DNA from: Burkholderiaceae bacterium | GTDB taxonomy: Bacteria > Pseudomonadota > Gammaproteobacteria > Burkholderiales > Burkholderiaceae_C | Length of the DNA stretch: 64,000 nt | Assembly: GCA_019751915.1 (NCBI GenBank) | Contig: JAIEMS010000007.1 | Span: 25,064-89,063 of the forward strand | Reading direction: 5' to 3' | Shown here: one piece after another, positions 9,382 through 18,644 of the stretch | Layout of the letters: each line of letters begins with the position of its first letter | Position numbering within the stretch: the first letter of the stretch is position 1 | Position numbers and translations under genes: made by a program | Notes under the pieces: model-generated | Told to the model about the DNA's origin: nothing | The model's input: the letters and a program-made list of their open reading frames with translations, nothing else | Database searches by the model: none

Positions 9382-10104
9382 TTACGGCAACCCAGCGTTG
9401 CCCATGCGCGCCATGATGGTGCGTGTGCGCCCAGACAGGTAAGCCGACCCCGGTGTTTTCTCGAAGCGTTTGGGCGCTGGCAGCATCACGGCCAAGCGCG
9501 CGGCCTCGTGCGGTGCCAAACGGGCGGCAGTCTTGCCAAAGTAGCGTTGGGCCGCAGCTTCTGCGCCAAAGATGCCTTCGCCCCACTCGACATGGTTGAG
9601 GTAAATTTCCAGAATGCGTTGCTTGCTCAAGAGCTTTTCCAGGGCCAGTGTCAGGATGAATTCTTGCCCCTTGCGCAGCATGGTGCGCTCGCCCGAGAGC
9701 AGCAAGTTCTTGGCAAGTTGCTGGGTGATGGTCGAACCGCCGACGATTTTCGGCGCTTTTGCAGCCTTGCTGGATTTTTCGGCGGCCAAGGCTTCGGCAC
9801 GGGCGTTTTTCTCCCACGCCTTCTCGATGGCGTTCCACTCGATGCCATCGTGGTTGACAAAGCCGTCGTCCTCTGAGGCAATCACCGCGCGCTTGAGGTG
9901 CTCGGAGATTTGCGCGTAGGGCACCCACTGTTGCCGCCAGTGCAACGCCTTCCGCTCAGACAACTGCGCCCACATCTCAGAGCGCTCGACGCTGGTCGAT
10001 TCTGGTGTCAGCACGGCCATCAGGGCAATTTTGCCGACAAAGAAAATTTGCAGCGCGACGACCGCACACGCCACCAACATCAGCCAACGCCACAAAGCCC
10101 GCAT
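9382..10104 (-). CDS. mtgA: Monofunctional peptidoglycan glycosyltransferase MtgA
   Basis: A family-51 glycosyltransferase that polymerises lipid II into glycan strands at the periplasmic face of the inner membrane. One N-terminal membrane helix is present (about residues 5-28). Family motifs follow: IASEDDGFVNHDG with the catalytic Glu, GGSTITQQLAKNL, RKGQEF, ILEIYLNHVEWGEGIFGAEA and AVMLPAPKRF. There is no transpeptidase domain. The frame is open to an ATG at 10155 inside aroE; the ATG at 10104 puts the membrane helix at the very N-terminus and avoids a 35-base overlap, but neither start has a good ribosome site. It lies just downstream of aroE on the same strand. Confidence 0.94.
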   Translation of the reverse strand: MRALWRWLMLVACAVVALQIFFVGKIALMAVLTPESTSVERSEMWAQLSERKALHWRQQWVPYAQISEHLKRAVIASEDDGFVNHDGIEWNAIEKAWEKNARAEALAAEKSSKAAKAPKIVGGSTITQQLAKNLLLSGERTMLRKGQEFILTLALEKLLSKQRILEIYLNHVEWGEGIFGAEAAAQRYFGKTAARLAPHEAARLAVMLPAPKRFEKTPGSAYLSGRTRTIMARMGNAGLP

Positions 10105-10120
10105 CCAAACAGACGGGAAG

Positions 10121-10990
10121 TTAAAGTTTCGCAGGGGCGGGGGCGGCCGGGGCATCCATCAGCGAGCGCAGCTCTGCCAACACCTGCGCCCCCGGTGGGC
10201 GCACACCACGCCAGAGCGCAAAGGCCTCGGCGGCTTGCTCGACCAGCATGCCCAGCCCGTCGCGGGCCTGCGCGCCATGCTGACCAGCCCACTCCAAAAA
10301 GCCCTGCGCGGCAGGGCCATACATCATGTCGTAGGCCAAGCTGCCGGGGCGCAACACACTGGCAGGCACTGGCACGGCATCACCGGCCAAACTGCTGGCG
10401 CTGGCGTTGATGACGAGATCAAAATCGGCATCTAGCGCTTGTGTAGACTGGGCCAGTAGCTCTGTTTTTTGTAGCGCGGCAATAGGCGCATGGGCCTGCA
10501 CCAGCGCCTGTGCGCGGGCCAATGTGCGGTTGGCAACCACGACCCGGCGTGGCCCGGCTTGCAGCAATGGCCCCAATGCGCCAGCGGCAGCGCCGCCTGC
10601 ACCCACCACCAGCACATCGCGCCCAGCCAGCGTCAGGCCTGCGTTGCGGGTCAAATCGGCGACCAGCCCTAAACCATCGGTGTTGTCGGCGGTAATGCCA
10701 TCGGCGGTAAAAATCAGGGTATTGGCCGCGCCCGCCAGTTGCACCCGCTCACTACAGCGGCTGGCCGCTTGCGCCGCTTGCAGCTTGAACGGCACCGTAA
10801 TGTTGCAGCCGCGCCCGCCTGCGCTGGCAAACTCGCGCAGCGCTTGGGTAAAGCCATCGAGCGCCACCCAGCGGCGTTCATAGACCAGCGCTTGTCCGGT
10901 CAATTCGGCAAAGCGGGCATGGATCCACGGCGAACGGCTGTGTTCAACCGGGTTGCCCATGACGCAGTAGAGATCGGCAGCAAAACTCAT
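10121..10990 (-). CDS. aroE: Shikimate dehydrogenase
   Basis: A 289-residue NADPH-dependent enzyme that reduces 3-dehydroshikimate to shikimate in aromatic amino acid synthesis. The substrate domain shows MGNPVEHSRSPWIH, the catalytic Lys69 in NITVPFK and the Asp in NTDGLG. The nucleotide domain has VVGAGGAAAGAL and the NADP-type NRT motif. Its ATG overlaps the stop of the upstream TonB-like gene by four bases (ATGA), implying coupled translation. Proximity to mtgA and the RNase gene suggests a general housekeeping operon rather than a pathway operon. Confidence 0.96.
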   Translation of the reverse strand: MSFAADLYCVMGNPVEHSRSPWIHARFAELTGQALVYERRWVALDGFTQALREFASAGGRGCNITVPFKLQAAQAASRCSERVQLAGAANTLIFTADGITADNTDGLGLVADLTRNAGLTLAGRDVLVVGAGGAAAGALGPLLQAGPRRVVVANRTLARAQALVQAHAPIAALQKTELLAQSTQALDADFDLVINASASSLAGDAVPVPASVLRPGSLAYDMMYGPAAQGFLEWAGQHGAQARDGLGMLVEQAAEAFALWRGVRPPGAQVLAELRSLMDAPAAPAPAKL

Positions 10991-11847
10991 TGGACGCTGG
11001 TTTCCAGGGTCTGTTCGCGCGTGAACTTAAAGCGCGAGACCACGGCAATTTGATCGGCTTTGCGGTGCATGGCCTCGCCAAAGGGGGCAAATGGGCCAGC
11101 AGCACGGGCAATAGCCTCAGCGCGCCGGTCCAGCAAGCGGTTGCCTGAACCTTGCGCGATTTCGGTGTCCAGCACCCGGCCATCAAAGTTGATGGTGACG
11201 ATCATGGTCAGCTCGCCGTAGATTTTTTTGCCGTTTTGCTCTGGAAAATTCTCAGTGCCCTTGTCTTCCACTTTGCGGCGCAAGGCATCGTAGTAAACGG
11301 CGTAGACCTCCTCGCGCGTGGCAGGGCTGATGTAGCGCTTTTTCGGGCGGGCGTTCTCTTCGCTGATGCGTTTTTCGATCTCGGCCAGCAGCTTGACCAG
11401 TTGGCGGCGGCGGTCTTCTTGTGCTGCTTGCCCAGCATTTTGGCTGGCCGGGCGCGGCTGGTCGGGTGGCAAAGCAGCCAGCTCTTTGCGCAAATCTGTC
11501 AGTAGCTGCATTTGCTGTGCTTGCAAGACATCCATTTGGCGCTGGGCTTCTTCGTAATCGTCACCGACCTTGGTCAGGGCCGAGTACGGCAGCGGGCTGG
11601 TGGCCCGGCCCTGAGCAGCCTCGCCACCACCGGCCAGTGCGTGCTGGGCGATCGCCAAGGCTTTATCAGGGGTTTCGTCAGATTGGGCATTGACCAAAAT
11701 GACTTCCAGCGGCGTGTCTTGGAAGATGCGATTGAACCCTTCCGGGTTAACAAAGCGCACCGACAACGGCACGACGTGCAGCGCAAAAGAGACGAGCAGC
11801 ATCCATTGCAGGGTGCTGATAGGCTGGATCAAAGTTAGGTTTTTCAC
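10987..11847 (-). CDS. TonB-family energy transducer-like protein
   Basis: A 286-residue inner-membrane protein. One N-terminal membrane helix lies near residues 14-32. A long charged, partly coiled-coil periplasmic linker follows (about 85-180, with many Glu, Arg and Gln and a short proline run). The C-terminal TonB-like domain includes YGELTMIVTINFDGRVLDTEI and an SGNRLLDRRAEAIARAAGPF segment. TonB proteins pass proton-motive energy from ExbB/ExbD to outer-membrane transporters; exbB and exbD are not nearby, so this may be a specialised or envelope-related family member. It overlaps both neighbours by four bases and is translated between the ribonuclease and aroE. Confidence 0.88.
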   Translation of the reverse strand: MKNLTLIQPISTLQWMLLVSFALHVVPLSVRFVNPEGFNRIFQDTPLEVILVNAQSDETPDKALAIAQHALAGGGEAAQGRATSPLPYSALTKVGDDYEEAQRQMDVLQAQQMQLLTDLRKELAALPPDQPRPASQNAGQAAQEDRRRQLVKLLAEIEKRISEENARPKKRYISPATREEVYAVYYDALRRKVEDKGTENFPEQNGKKIYGELTMIVTINFDGRVLDTEIAQGSGNRLLDRRAEAIARAAGPFAPFGEAMHRKADQIAVVSRFKFTREQTLETSVQ

Positions 11848-13949
11848 GGAACCAGATTATCGGCGCTGGGCGCGTTGGGTGCAGCATTTTCTGTACCGGC
11901 ATCGCTGACATCGACAGCAATCGAGATCGGGCCGGCTGCGGCATCATCGTCTTCGTCGTCGTTGCCCGCATCCGTGGCGGGGCCATCATCGAGCGGGGTA
12001 TCGAGCCGTTCGAGCACCGTGCCGTGCAGGTCGAGGGTGATGTCGTTGATATCGCCCAGTTTGACCCGCAGACGTGCGCCGCGCGGCAAGTTTTGCGCCC
12101 CCAGCACCGGAAACACCAACGGTAGCGTGTCGGCACGCACCAAAAAGCTGCCGCCCGGCCCTTCTTTGAACACCGTGGCTTCGAGTTCGGTAATGGCGTT
12201 TTGCTCTAGGTACTTGAGCGTCCAGAAGCGCTCCATGCCCGACTGGTAACTGTTGTAGGCACCGTAGGCGGCATCAAAACTGCTGATGACCGAGTACAAC
12301 TCGGCATCCTTGGGCTTGAACGGCGCTGCCAAGGCCGCCGTTTTGCCGTGGCGCGCGCAGGCGATGATTTGCCACTGATTGACCAAATCGACATAGCGGC
12401 GCAGCGGCGAAGTCGCCCACGCGTAGCTTTTGACACCGATGCCCGCGTGCGGCAGCGCCTTGGTGCCCATGCGCACCTTAACGCCCGGGGCCATGCTGGC
12501 TTGGCTGCGGTAAATGCCGGGCACGCCCAGTTCGGCCATCCAGCTACCCCACGTGCTGTTGGCGACGATAGCGGCCTCGGCCACAATCAAATCCAGCGGC
12601 GCACCGCGCTGGCGGGTGGTGATTTGCACCTGCTCGCTGCCGTTGGGCACCGCGCCATCGTTGCCGACCAAGCGAAAGTTGTAATCGGGCCGGTTGAAGT
12701 TTTCAGGCTTGCCGCGCACCACTTCGCGCTGGGCCTTGAGGCTCTTGGCAAGGCGGTGCAAAAAGGATAGCTGCTCACGCAGGTCTAGCAAGGGCTGCGG
12801 TGTATTTTCGACCTCAATGGTCGGGTCAGAGAGCCAATTCTCGGTAACGATGTGATCGAGCTTGTCGTGGCGCAAATTGACGGCCACGGGCACGCGCTCG
12901 AGTTTGGTCTCGGTGCCGGTGATTTCGAGCGTGGCTTCGTTGATGGTCACGTACAGCGACACCGCTGGGTTGGCACGGCCTTCGTCCAAGGTGTAAATTT
13001 GCACGACCTCGTCGGGCAGCATCGTGACCTTGTAGCCCGGCATATACACCGTCGAGAGCCGGTTGCGCCCGATGTGGTCTAGCGGCGTGCCCGGCACAAT
13101 CGCCAACCCCGGTGCGGCAATGTGGATGCCCAGCACCACGGTGCCGCTGCCCAAGCCTTGCACCGACAGGGCATCGTCGATTTCGGTGGTTTGCGAATCG
13201 TCAATCGAATAGGCCTGCACGGGGGCCAGTGGCAAATCTTCGGGTGGTTGGGGCGCTTGCACAGCGGCAAACCCGGTGCCCTTGGGAAAGTTATCAAACA
13301 AAAAGCGCTGCCAATGGAACTGGTAAGCCGAATCAATGGCCCCGGCTTTTTGCAGCAAATCCAGCGGCGCGGTGTGCGTAGCGCGGCTGGCCTCGACCAC
13401 GGCCTTGTATTCGGCGGCGTTTTTGTCGGGCTTGAACAAAATTTTGTAGAGCTGCTCACGGATCGGCTGCGGGCATTCGCCTTGGCCCAGTGCCTGCGCC
13501 CATTCGCCAATTTGCTCTAGCACGCGCTGCTTTTTCTCGATTGCTGCCAGCGCCTGCTGCACGATTTCAGCGGGTGCTTTTTTGAACCGCCCTTTACCTG
13601 CGCGGCGAAAGTAATGCGGGGCTTCGTACATCCGCAGCAACGCGCTAGCCTGCTGCACCAGCGTGGCGTTGTCCGAAAAATAATCACGGGCCAAATCAGC
13701 AAAGCCAAACTCGTCTTCGGGGGCAAATTCCCAAGCCAGTTCTAGCTCAATGCTTTGCGCGACGGCCTGTGCCTGCGCCATCAGCTCGGCTGGGGCGGGC
13801 TTGTCAAATTTGAGCAGGATATGGGCGGCTTTGACTTTGACCCGTTTTCCCGATTCAAGCTCGATTTGTGCCGACGTGTCGGCTTCAGAGAGGATGCGGC
13901 CGGCCAGGAATTTGCCGGATTCTTCAAACAGTGCGTGCATGGTTGGCAT
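11844..13949 (-). CDS. RNB-domain exoribonuclease (RNase II/R family)
   Basis: A 701-residue 3'-to-5' exoribonuclease-like protein. The RNB catalytic core begins around residue 245, with SIDDSQTTEIDDAL carrying the metal-binding aspartates, and continues with GRNRLSTVYMPGYKVTMLP and a C-terminal RRYVDLVNQWQI region. The N-terminal part contains a small helical region and lacks obvious cold-shock domains like those of E. coli RNase R. The C-terminus is a weak S1-like domain ending in an acidic tail rich in Asp. Start is either the ATG at 13949 or three codons later at 13940. It is first in the run with the TonB-like, aroE and mtgA genes. Confidence 0.93.
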   Translation of the reverse strand: MPTMHALFEESGKFLAGRILSEADTSAQIELESGKRVKVKAAHILLKFDKPAPAELMAQAQAVAQSIELELAWEFAPEDEFGFADLARDYFSDNATLVQQASALLRMYEAPHYFRRAGKGRFKKAPAEIVQQALAAIEKKQRVLEQIGEWAQALGQGECPQPIREQLYKILFKPDKNAAEYKAVVEASRATHTAPLDLLQKAGAIDSAYQFHWQRFLFDNFPKGTGFAAVQAPQPPEDLPLAPVQAYSIDDSQTTEIDDALSVQGLGSGTVVLGIHIAAPGLAIVPGTPLDHIGRNRLSTVYMPGYKVTMLPDEVVQIYTLDEGRANPAVSLYVTINEATLEITGTETKLERVPVAVNLRHDKLDHIVTENWLSDPTIEVENTPQPLLDLREQLSFLHRLAKSLKAQREVVRGKPENFNRPDYNFRLVGNDGAVPNGSEQVQITTRQRGAPLDLIVAEAAIVANSTWGSWMAELGVPGIYRSQASMAPGVKVRMGTKALPHAGIGVKSYAWATSPLRRYVDLVNQWQIIACARHGKTAALAAPFKPKDAELYSVISSFDAAYGAYNSYQSGMERFWTLKYLEQNAITELEATVFKEGPGGSFLVRADTLPLVFPVLGAQNLPRGARLRVKLGDINDITLDLHGTVLERLDTPLDDGPATDAGNDDEDDDAAAGPISIAVDVSDAGTENAAPNAPSADNLVP

Positions 13950-13969
13950 TGTCCCATGAGGCAGCGCCG

Positions 13970-14554
13970 TCAGACCAACTGTAAGAACTCCACGATAGCC
14001 TCGATATGGTCTGGAAAATCGCTCAAGGCGTGGTCGCCGCCATCGAGCAAGTGCAATTGGGCCTGCGGGTAGCGGGCCACCATTTCACGCCAATCGAGCA
14101 CCTCATCGCCTTGGGCGACGATGGCCATTTGGTTGTTGGCAGGCGGGTGCTCTCTGACATCTAGGGCGTTCAATTCACCAATAAAGCAGGGGTCAAAATA
14201 AAACCGTTCGGCTTCATTGTGCCAAGCGGTTTGCTCGCCAATGTAGCGCTCCAGATCGCGCGCCGGATGGACGGCAGGGTTCAGCAGCACGGCTGGGCAG
14301 CCGGTCTGCTGCGCGACCCAACTGGCATAAAACCCCCCTAGCGAGGAGCCAACCACCGCCATCTGGCTGTGCGGCCAGTCGGCAATCCCTTGGGCGACCA
14401 GCGCCATCGCTGCGTGCGGTGAAGGCGGCAGTTGCGGGCACCACCAGTGCACCCCGGGATGCTGGCTGGCAACACGCTGGGCCATCAGGCGCGCTTTGGC
14501 CGATTGGGGCGAGGAGCGAAAGCCGTGCAGGTAAAGCAAGTGGGTGGTGGGCAT
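13970..14554 (-). CDS. YqiA/YcfP-type alpha/beta-hydrolase esterase
   Basis: A 194-residue cytoplasmic alpha/beta hydrolase. It begins LLYLHGFRSSPQSAKA, which matches the family's oxyanion-hole HGF motif. The nucleophile Ser is in VVGSSLGGFYA near residue 70. The acid is probably in AQGDEVLDW and the His in GGDHALSDF near the C-terminus. Length is typical of YqiA-type esterases, which act on short acyl esters in vitro; the natural substrate is unknown. It starts just before the divergent rodA and lies upstream of the ribonuclease gene by 20 bases, so it may lead the same operon. Confidence 0.92.
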   Translation of the reverse strand: MPTTHLLYLHGFRSSPQSAKARLMAQRVASQHPGVHWWCPQLPPSPHAAMALVAQGIADWPHSQMAVVGSSLGGFYASWVAQQTGCPAVLLNPAVHPARDLERYIGEQTAWHNEAERFYFDPCFIGELNALDVREHPPANNQMAIVAQGDEVLDWREMVARYPQAQLHLLDGGDHALSDFPDHIEAIVEFLQLV

Positions 14555-14625
14555 GGGGCGGCAACAAAAAGTGGCGATGAGAAGGGGTATCTGCGCCCGA
14601 TTGTGCCGCGTCCGATAATTGCGCT

Positions 14626-15801
14626 ATGGGAACTCCTTTTGACAAACCTTCGCTGCTGCAACGTCTTTTGCCGTTGTTTCGCGGTTTCGATGGCTGGCTG
14701 GTTTTGGTGGTCATATTGCTGGCCGCTGTGGGCTTAGTGGCAATGTATTCGGCGGGCTACGACCACGGCACCCGCTTTATTGACCATGCCCGCAACATGC
14801 TGCTGGCGGCTGGGCTGTTGTTCGTGGTGGCACAACTACCACCGCAGCGGTTGTTGGTGGCGGCTGTGCCGCTGTATGCGCTGGGGGTGGCTTTGCTGAT
14901 GGCCGTGGCCTTGTTCGGCATTACCAAGAAAGGGGCACAGCGCTGGATTGATTTGGGTGTGGTGATCCAGCCCAGCGAAATTTTAAAAATTGCCATGCCG
15001 CTGATGCTGGCGTGGTGGTTCCAAAAGCGCGAGGGCCAATTGCGTCCACTGGACTTTGCGGTGGCGGGCTCTTTGTTGGCAGTGCCGGTCGGACTCATCA
15101 TGAAGCAGCCTGATTTGGGCACTGCGCTCCTGGTGCTGGCCGCAGGGCTTTCGGTGATTTTGTTTGCTGGTTTGCCGTGGAAATTTGTCGTACCCCCGAT
15201 GCTGCTGGGGCTGGTAGGTATAGCGCTGATCGTCAGTTTTGAACCCGAACTGTGTGCCAATGGGGTGCGCTGGCCGGTGCTGCACGACTACCAGCAGCAG
15301 CGTATCTGCACGTTGCTCGATCCGACGCGCGACCCCTTGGGCAAGGGGTTTCACATTATTCAGGGGATGATCGCCATTGGGTCTGGCGGGATGTTTGGCA
15401 AAGGCTTTATGGCGGGCACCCAGACCCATCTGGAGTTCATCCCCGAGCGCACCACCGACTTCATTTTTGCCGCCTTCTCTGAAGAATTTGGCTTGCTGGG
15501 CAACCTGTACTTGATCGTTTGTTTTCTGTGTTTAGTCTGGCGGGGTTTGGCCATTGCGATGGGGGCTACGACATTGTTTGGCCGCTTGATGGCAGGGGCC
15601 GTATCCATGATCTTTTTTACCTATGCCTTTGTGAACATGGGCATGGTCAGTGGCATGTTGCCGGTGGTGGGCGTGCCGTTGCCCTTTGTCAGTTATGGTG
15701 GCACCGCCATGGTCACTTTGGGGTTGGCATTGGGCATTTTGATGTCGGTAGCGCGGGCGCAGCGCCAACCACCGCCGCCGGTGCAGCCGGTACAGATTTA
15801 A
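14626..15801 (+). CDS. rodA: Rod shape-determining SEDS glycosyltransferase RodA
   Basis: A 391-residue multi-pass membrane protein of the SEDS family, which polymerises lipid II during cell elongation with PBP2 and MreBCD. About ten hydrophobic segments are seen. Diagnostic motifs are KGAQRWIDLG, QPSEILKI, KQPDLGTAL, the extracellular PERTTDFIFAAFSEEFG with the essential Asp, and the C-terminal GMVSGMLPVVGVPLPFVSYGG. mrdA (PBP2) normally precedes rodA in this group but is not adjacent here: upstream is the divergent esterase gene. It is followed after 13 bases by the EEP-family gene. Confidence 0.97.
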   Translation: MGTPFDKPSLLQRLLPLFRGFDGWLVLVVILLAAVGLVAMYSAGYDHGTRFIDHARNMLLAAGLLFVVAQLPPQRLLVAAVPLYALGVALLMAVALFGITKKGAQRWIDLGVVIQPSEILKIAMPLMLAWWFQKREGQLRPLDFAVAGSLLAVPVGLIMKQPDLGTALLVLAAGLSVILFAGLPWKFVVPPMLLGLVGIALIVSFEPELCANGVRWPVLHDYQQQRICTLLDPTRDPLGKGFHIIQGMIAIGSGGMFGKGFMAGTQTHLEFIPERTTDFIFAAFSEEFGLLGNLYLIVCFLCLVWRGLAIAMGATTLFGRLMAGAVSMIFFTYAFVNMGMVSGMLPVVGVPLPFVSYGGTAMVTLGLALGILMSVARAQRQPPPPVQPVQI

Positions 15802-15814
15802 AAAGGCACACCCC

Positions 15815-16579
15815 ATGCCCCACACTGCCCCCCGCAACACCGATCACGCTGGCAACCGTTTGCGCATTGCCACCTACAACATCCACAAAGGCGTGCAGGG
15901 CATTGGGCCTGTGCGCCGATTGGAAATCCACAACCTTGCTCTGGCGATGGAGCAACTCCATGCCGACATCATTTGTCTGCAAGAAGTGCGCAAACTCAAC
16001 CGGCGTGAACAAACGTACTTTGAACAGTGGCCCGATGTACCGCAGGCCGATTTTTTGGCCCCGGCGGGTTATGAAGCTGTCTACCGCACCAACGCCTTCA
16101 CCCGCCACGGCGAACACGGCAACGCCTTACTGACACGCTGGCCGGTACTGGGACACCAGCACGAAGATATTTCCGACCATCGCTTTGAGCAGCGCGGGCT
16201 GCTGCACGTTGAAATCAGCTTTCAGGGTCGCGCCGTGCATGCCATCGTTGTGCATTTGGGGCTGATTCCGGGCAGCCGCTTGCGCCAAGTGCAACGCCTG
16301 CGTGCCTTCATCGAACGCGAAGTGCCTTCCGATGCCCCGCTGGTGCTGGCCGGTGACTTCAACGACTGGGGCCAGCAGGTCAAGCGCGCGCTGGCCCTAT
16401 CGGGCTTGATCGAGTTCGAGGCCGAACGCGCCTTTACTTACCCGGCGCGGCTCCCCATCGTCCAGCTTGACCACATTTATGTGCGCGGTTTGCAACCACT
16501 GGGGCTGCACGTGCCGCGTGGACGCATGTGGTGGCGCATGTCCGACCACTTGCCGTTGATTGCTGAGTTTGCTTTCTGA
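15815..16579 (+). CDS. Endonuclease/exonuclease/phosphatase family protein
   Basis: A 254-residue metal-dependent hydrolase of the EEP (DNase I-like) superfamily. Core motifs are present in order: RIATYNIHKGVQG (Asn), CLQEVRKL (metal-binding Glu), VVHLGLIPG, LAGDFNDWG and the C-terminal SDHLPLIAEF (catalytic His). No signal peptide is seen. In Burkholderiales this gene is usually next to clsB, as here (8-base gap), suggesting a link to phospholipid or membrane metabolism, although the superfamily includes nucleases and phosphodiesterases. The true substrate is unknown. Confidence 0.92.
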   Translation: MPHTAPRNTDHAGNRLRIATYNIHKGVQGIGPVRRLEIHNLALAMEQLHADIICLQEVRKLNRREQTYFEQWPDVPQADFLAPAGYEAVYRTNAFTRHGEHGNALLTRWPVLGHQHEDISDHRFEQRGLLHVEISFQGRAVHAIVVHLGLIPGSRLRQVQRLRAFIEREVPSDAPLVLAGDFNDWGQQVKRALALSGLIEFEAERAFTYPARLPIVQLDHIYVRGLQPLGLHVPRGRMWWRMSDHLPLIAEFAF

Positions 16580-16587
16580 GGAAACGC

Positions 16588-17802
16588 ATGCAGCCGAGTT
16601 CTGATGTGGGTGCTGGTCACTGCATTCATTTGTTGCAAGGTGCCGTGGAATTGTTTGCAGCGCTGGTGCAGGCGATGGACAGCGCCCGCACCGACATCCA
16701 ATTAGAAACGTATATTTTTAACTTTACCGCTGCTGGTAGCACCGTGGCCCAAGCACTGGTGCGTGCAGCCCAGCGCGGCGTGCGGGTGCGGGTGGTGGTC
16801 GATGGCGTGGGGACGGGGCCACTGCCCCCGGCATGGCAAGAAAATTTTTCAGCAGCCGGGGTGCAATACCAAATCTATGCCCCGCTGGGGCCACTGGGTT
16901 TGCTGATTCCCAGTCGCTGGCGCAGGCTGCACCGCAAGCTGTGCGTGGTGGACAGGACGGTGCTCTTTTGCGGTGGCATCAACATATTGGACGATTATTA
17001 CGACCCGCACCACGGCACGCTGCAAGCGCCGCGCTTTGATTTTGCGGTGCAGGCCAGCGGCAGTTTGGTCACCCAAGCCAGCGACGTGATGGAAAAACTC
17101 TGGCAGCGCATGCAAGCCGTGCGCGATGTACGCCAGCACCGCTTGCCCGCAGCGGTGCGTGCGCTGCGCGCGGCACACGCTGCGCGCCATCAGCCGTTGC
17201 CCCAGACCGGGGCCGTGGTGCGCGCAGCACTGGTGCTGCGCGACAACCTGCGCAACCGTACCCGGATTGAAAAAGCCTACCTGCGGGCCATTGGTATGGC
17301 CCGCGACGAAATCATCATCGCGAACGCCTACTTTATGCCCGGGCGTAAGCTGCGCTTGGCATTGGTACGGGCCGCCCAGCGCGGTGTGCGCGTCCAACTG
17401 CTGCTGCAAGGACGTTATGAACACTTTATGCAGTACCACGCAGCACGGCCCATTTACGGCATTTTGTTGGCCGCAGGGGTCGAGATTTACGAATACGCTC
17501 CGAGCTTCCTGCACGCGAAGGTGGCCGTGATCGATGGACGGGGCCAGCGGCCTTGGGCCACGGTCGGCTCGTCCAATTTAGACCCACTGTCGTTGCTACT
17601 GGCCCACGAAGCCAATGTCGTGATTGAAGACGCTGCCTTTGCCCAGCAATTGCGCCAGCGATTGGTAGATGCCATGCAACACGCCGGTTCGGCACTCGAC
17701 CGCCAGCGCTACGCCCAACGCCCTTGGCGCACGCGCGTACTCGACCGCATTGCCTTTGGACTCATGCGCGCAGCCCTGTGGCTGACGGGCAAAAGGTACT
17801 AA
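16588..17802 (+). CDS. clsB: Cardiolipin synthase B (phospholipase D family)
   Basis: A 404-residue phospholipase D-type enzyme with two HxK(x4)D motifs: HRKLCVVD near residue 114 and HAKVAVID near residue 308. The second is followed by the conserved GSSNLDPLS, and the first half carries FCGGINILDDYY. ClsB enzymes join phosphatidylglycerol with another phospholipid to make cardiolipin at the inner membrane. The lack of N-terminal membrane helices fits ClsB rather than ClsA. It is preceded by the EEP-family gene, its usual partner, and followed by a strong inverted repeat that may end transcription. Confidence 0.93.
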   Translation: MQPSSDVGAGHCIHLLQGAVELFAALVQAMDSARTDIQLETYIFNFTAAGSTVAQALVRAAQRGVRVRVVVDGVGTGPLPPAWQENFSAAGVQYQIYAPLGPLGLLIPSRWRRLHRKLCVVDRTVLFCGGINILDDYYDPHHGTLQAPRFDFAVQASGSLVTQASDVMEKLWQRMQAVRDVRQHRLPAAVRALRAAHAARHQPLPQTGAVVRAALVLRDNLRNRTRIEKAYLRAIGMARDEIIIANAYFMPGRKLRLALVRAAQRGVRVQLLLQGRYEHFMQYHAARPIYGILLAAGVEIYEYAPSFLHAKVAVIDGRGQRPWATVGSSNLDPLSLLLAHEANVVIEDAAFAQQLRQRLVDAMQHAGSALDRQRYAQRPWRTRVLDRIAFGLMRAALWLTGKRY

Positions 17803-17850
17803 CAAAGCACACCACAGTTGCTATATTTATAATAGCTTTTAGTGCTTTGT
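17801..17850. repeat. Family 2 hairpin repeat, copy 3, nested in a longer inverted repeat
   Basis: Inner arms are GCTATATTTATAATAGC (17820-17836). The outer arms ACAAAGCAC (17802-17810) and GTGCTTTGT (17842-17850) are exact complements. It lies directly after the clsB stop and could act as a transcription terminator or 3' mRNA end. Confidence 0.6.
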
Positions 17851-17940
17851 GGTGGCCCGTCAGAGGGCCAAACCCTTTCAAAAATGGGGTGGAACGTTCG
17901 CTGGTACGATGGCCGCATGTTCAGACAACTGGCCGCCGAA

Positions 17941-18642
17941 ATGAACCCAGACACCCCAGACGAAGGCACCCCAGTCTCCGTCAAAATCCGCGAGCGGCTC
18001 GCAAGCGCCCGCAAGCGCTTTCATGCCAACGACAACATCGCTGAATTCATCGAGCCCGGCGAGCTTGAGCTGCTGCTTGATGAAGTCGAAGTCAAAATGC
18101 AAGGCGTGCTCGATAGCTTGGTCATCAACACCGAAAGCGACCACAACACCCACAGCACCGCCCGGCGCGTGGCCAAGATGTACCTCAACGAGGTCTTTAA
18201 GGGACGCTACGTGGCGCAGCCACCTATCACCGAGTTCCCCAATGCCGAACACCTCAACGAGCTGATGATCGTCGGCCCGCTCACCGTGCGCAGCGCTTGC
18301 AGCCACCATTTTTGCCCGGTCATTGGCAAAATTTGGATCGGTGTGATGCCCAACGAGCACACCAATGTGATCGGGTTGTCCAAGTACGCGCGGTTGGTGG
18401 ACTGGATCATGGGCCGACCCCAAATTCAAGAAGAAGCCGTGGTGCAACTGGCCGATCTGATTATGGAAAAAACCCAGCCCGACGGTTTGGCCATCGTGAT
18501 GGAGGCCAGCCACTTTTGTATGTCGTGGCGCGGTGTGCGCGAGATGGACAGCAAAATGATCAACTCGGTCATGCGCGGTGTGTTCCTCAAGGATTCTGCC
18601 TTGCGCCGTGAATTTTTGTCCCTCATTCCCGGAAAGAACTGA
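17941..18642 (+). CDS. folE: GTP cyclohydrolase I
   Basis: Converts GTP to dihydroneopterin triphosphate, the first step of folate and pterin synthesis. From the ATG at 17941 it has 233 residues, typical for the family; the frame is open further upstream but without family similarity or a ribosome site. The zinc site is intact: Cys120 and His123 in RSACSHHFCP and Cys193 in ASHFCMSWRG. The quinonoid-fold motif LNELMIVGP is also present. The next gene, a BLUF photoreceptor, starts two bases after its stop, with the ribosome site inside the end of folE. Confidence 0.96.
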   Translation: MNPDTPDEGTPVSVKIRERLASARKRFHANDNIAEFIEPGELELLLDEVEVKMQGVLDSLVINTESDHNTHSTARRVAKMYLNEVFKGRYVAQPPITEFPNAEHLNELMIVGPLTVRSACSHHFCPVIGKIWIGVMPNEHTNVIGLSKYARLVDWIMGRPQIQEEAVVQLADLIMEKTQPDGLAIVMEASHFCMSWRGVREMDSKMINSVMRGVFLKDSALRREFLSLIPGKN

Positions 18643-18644
18643 CC

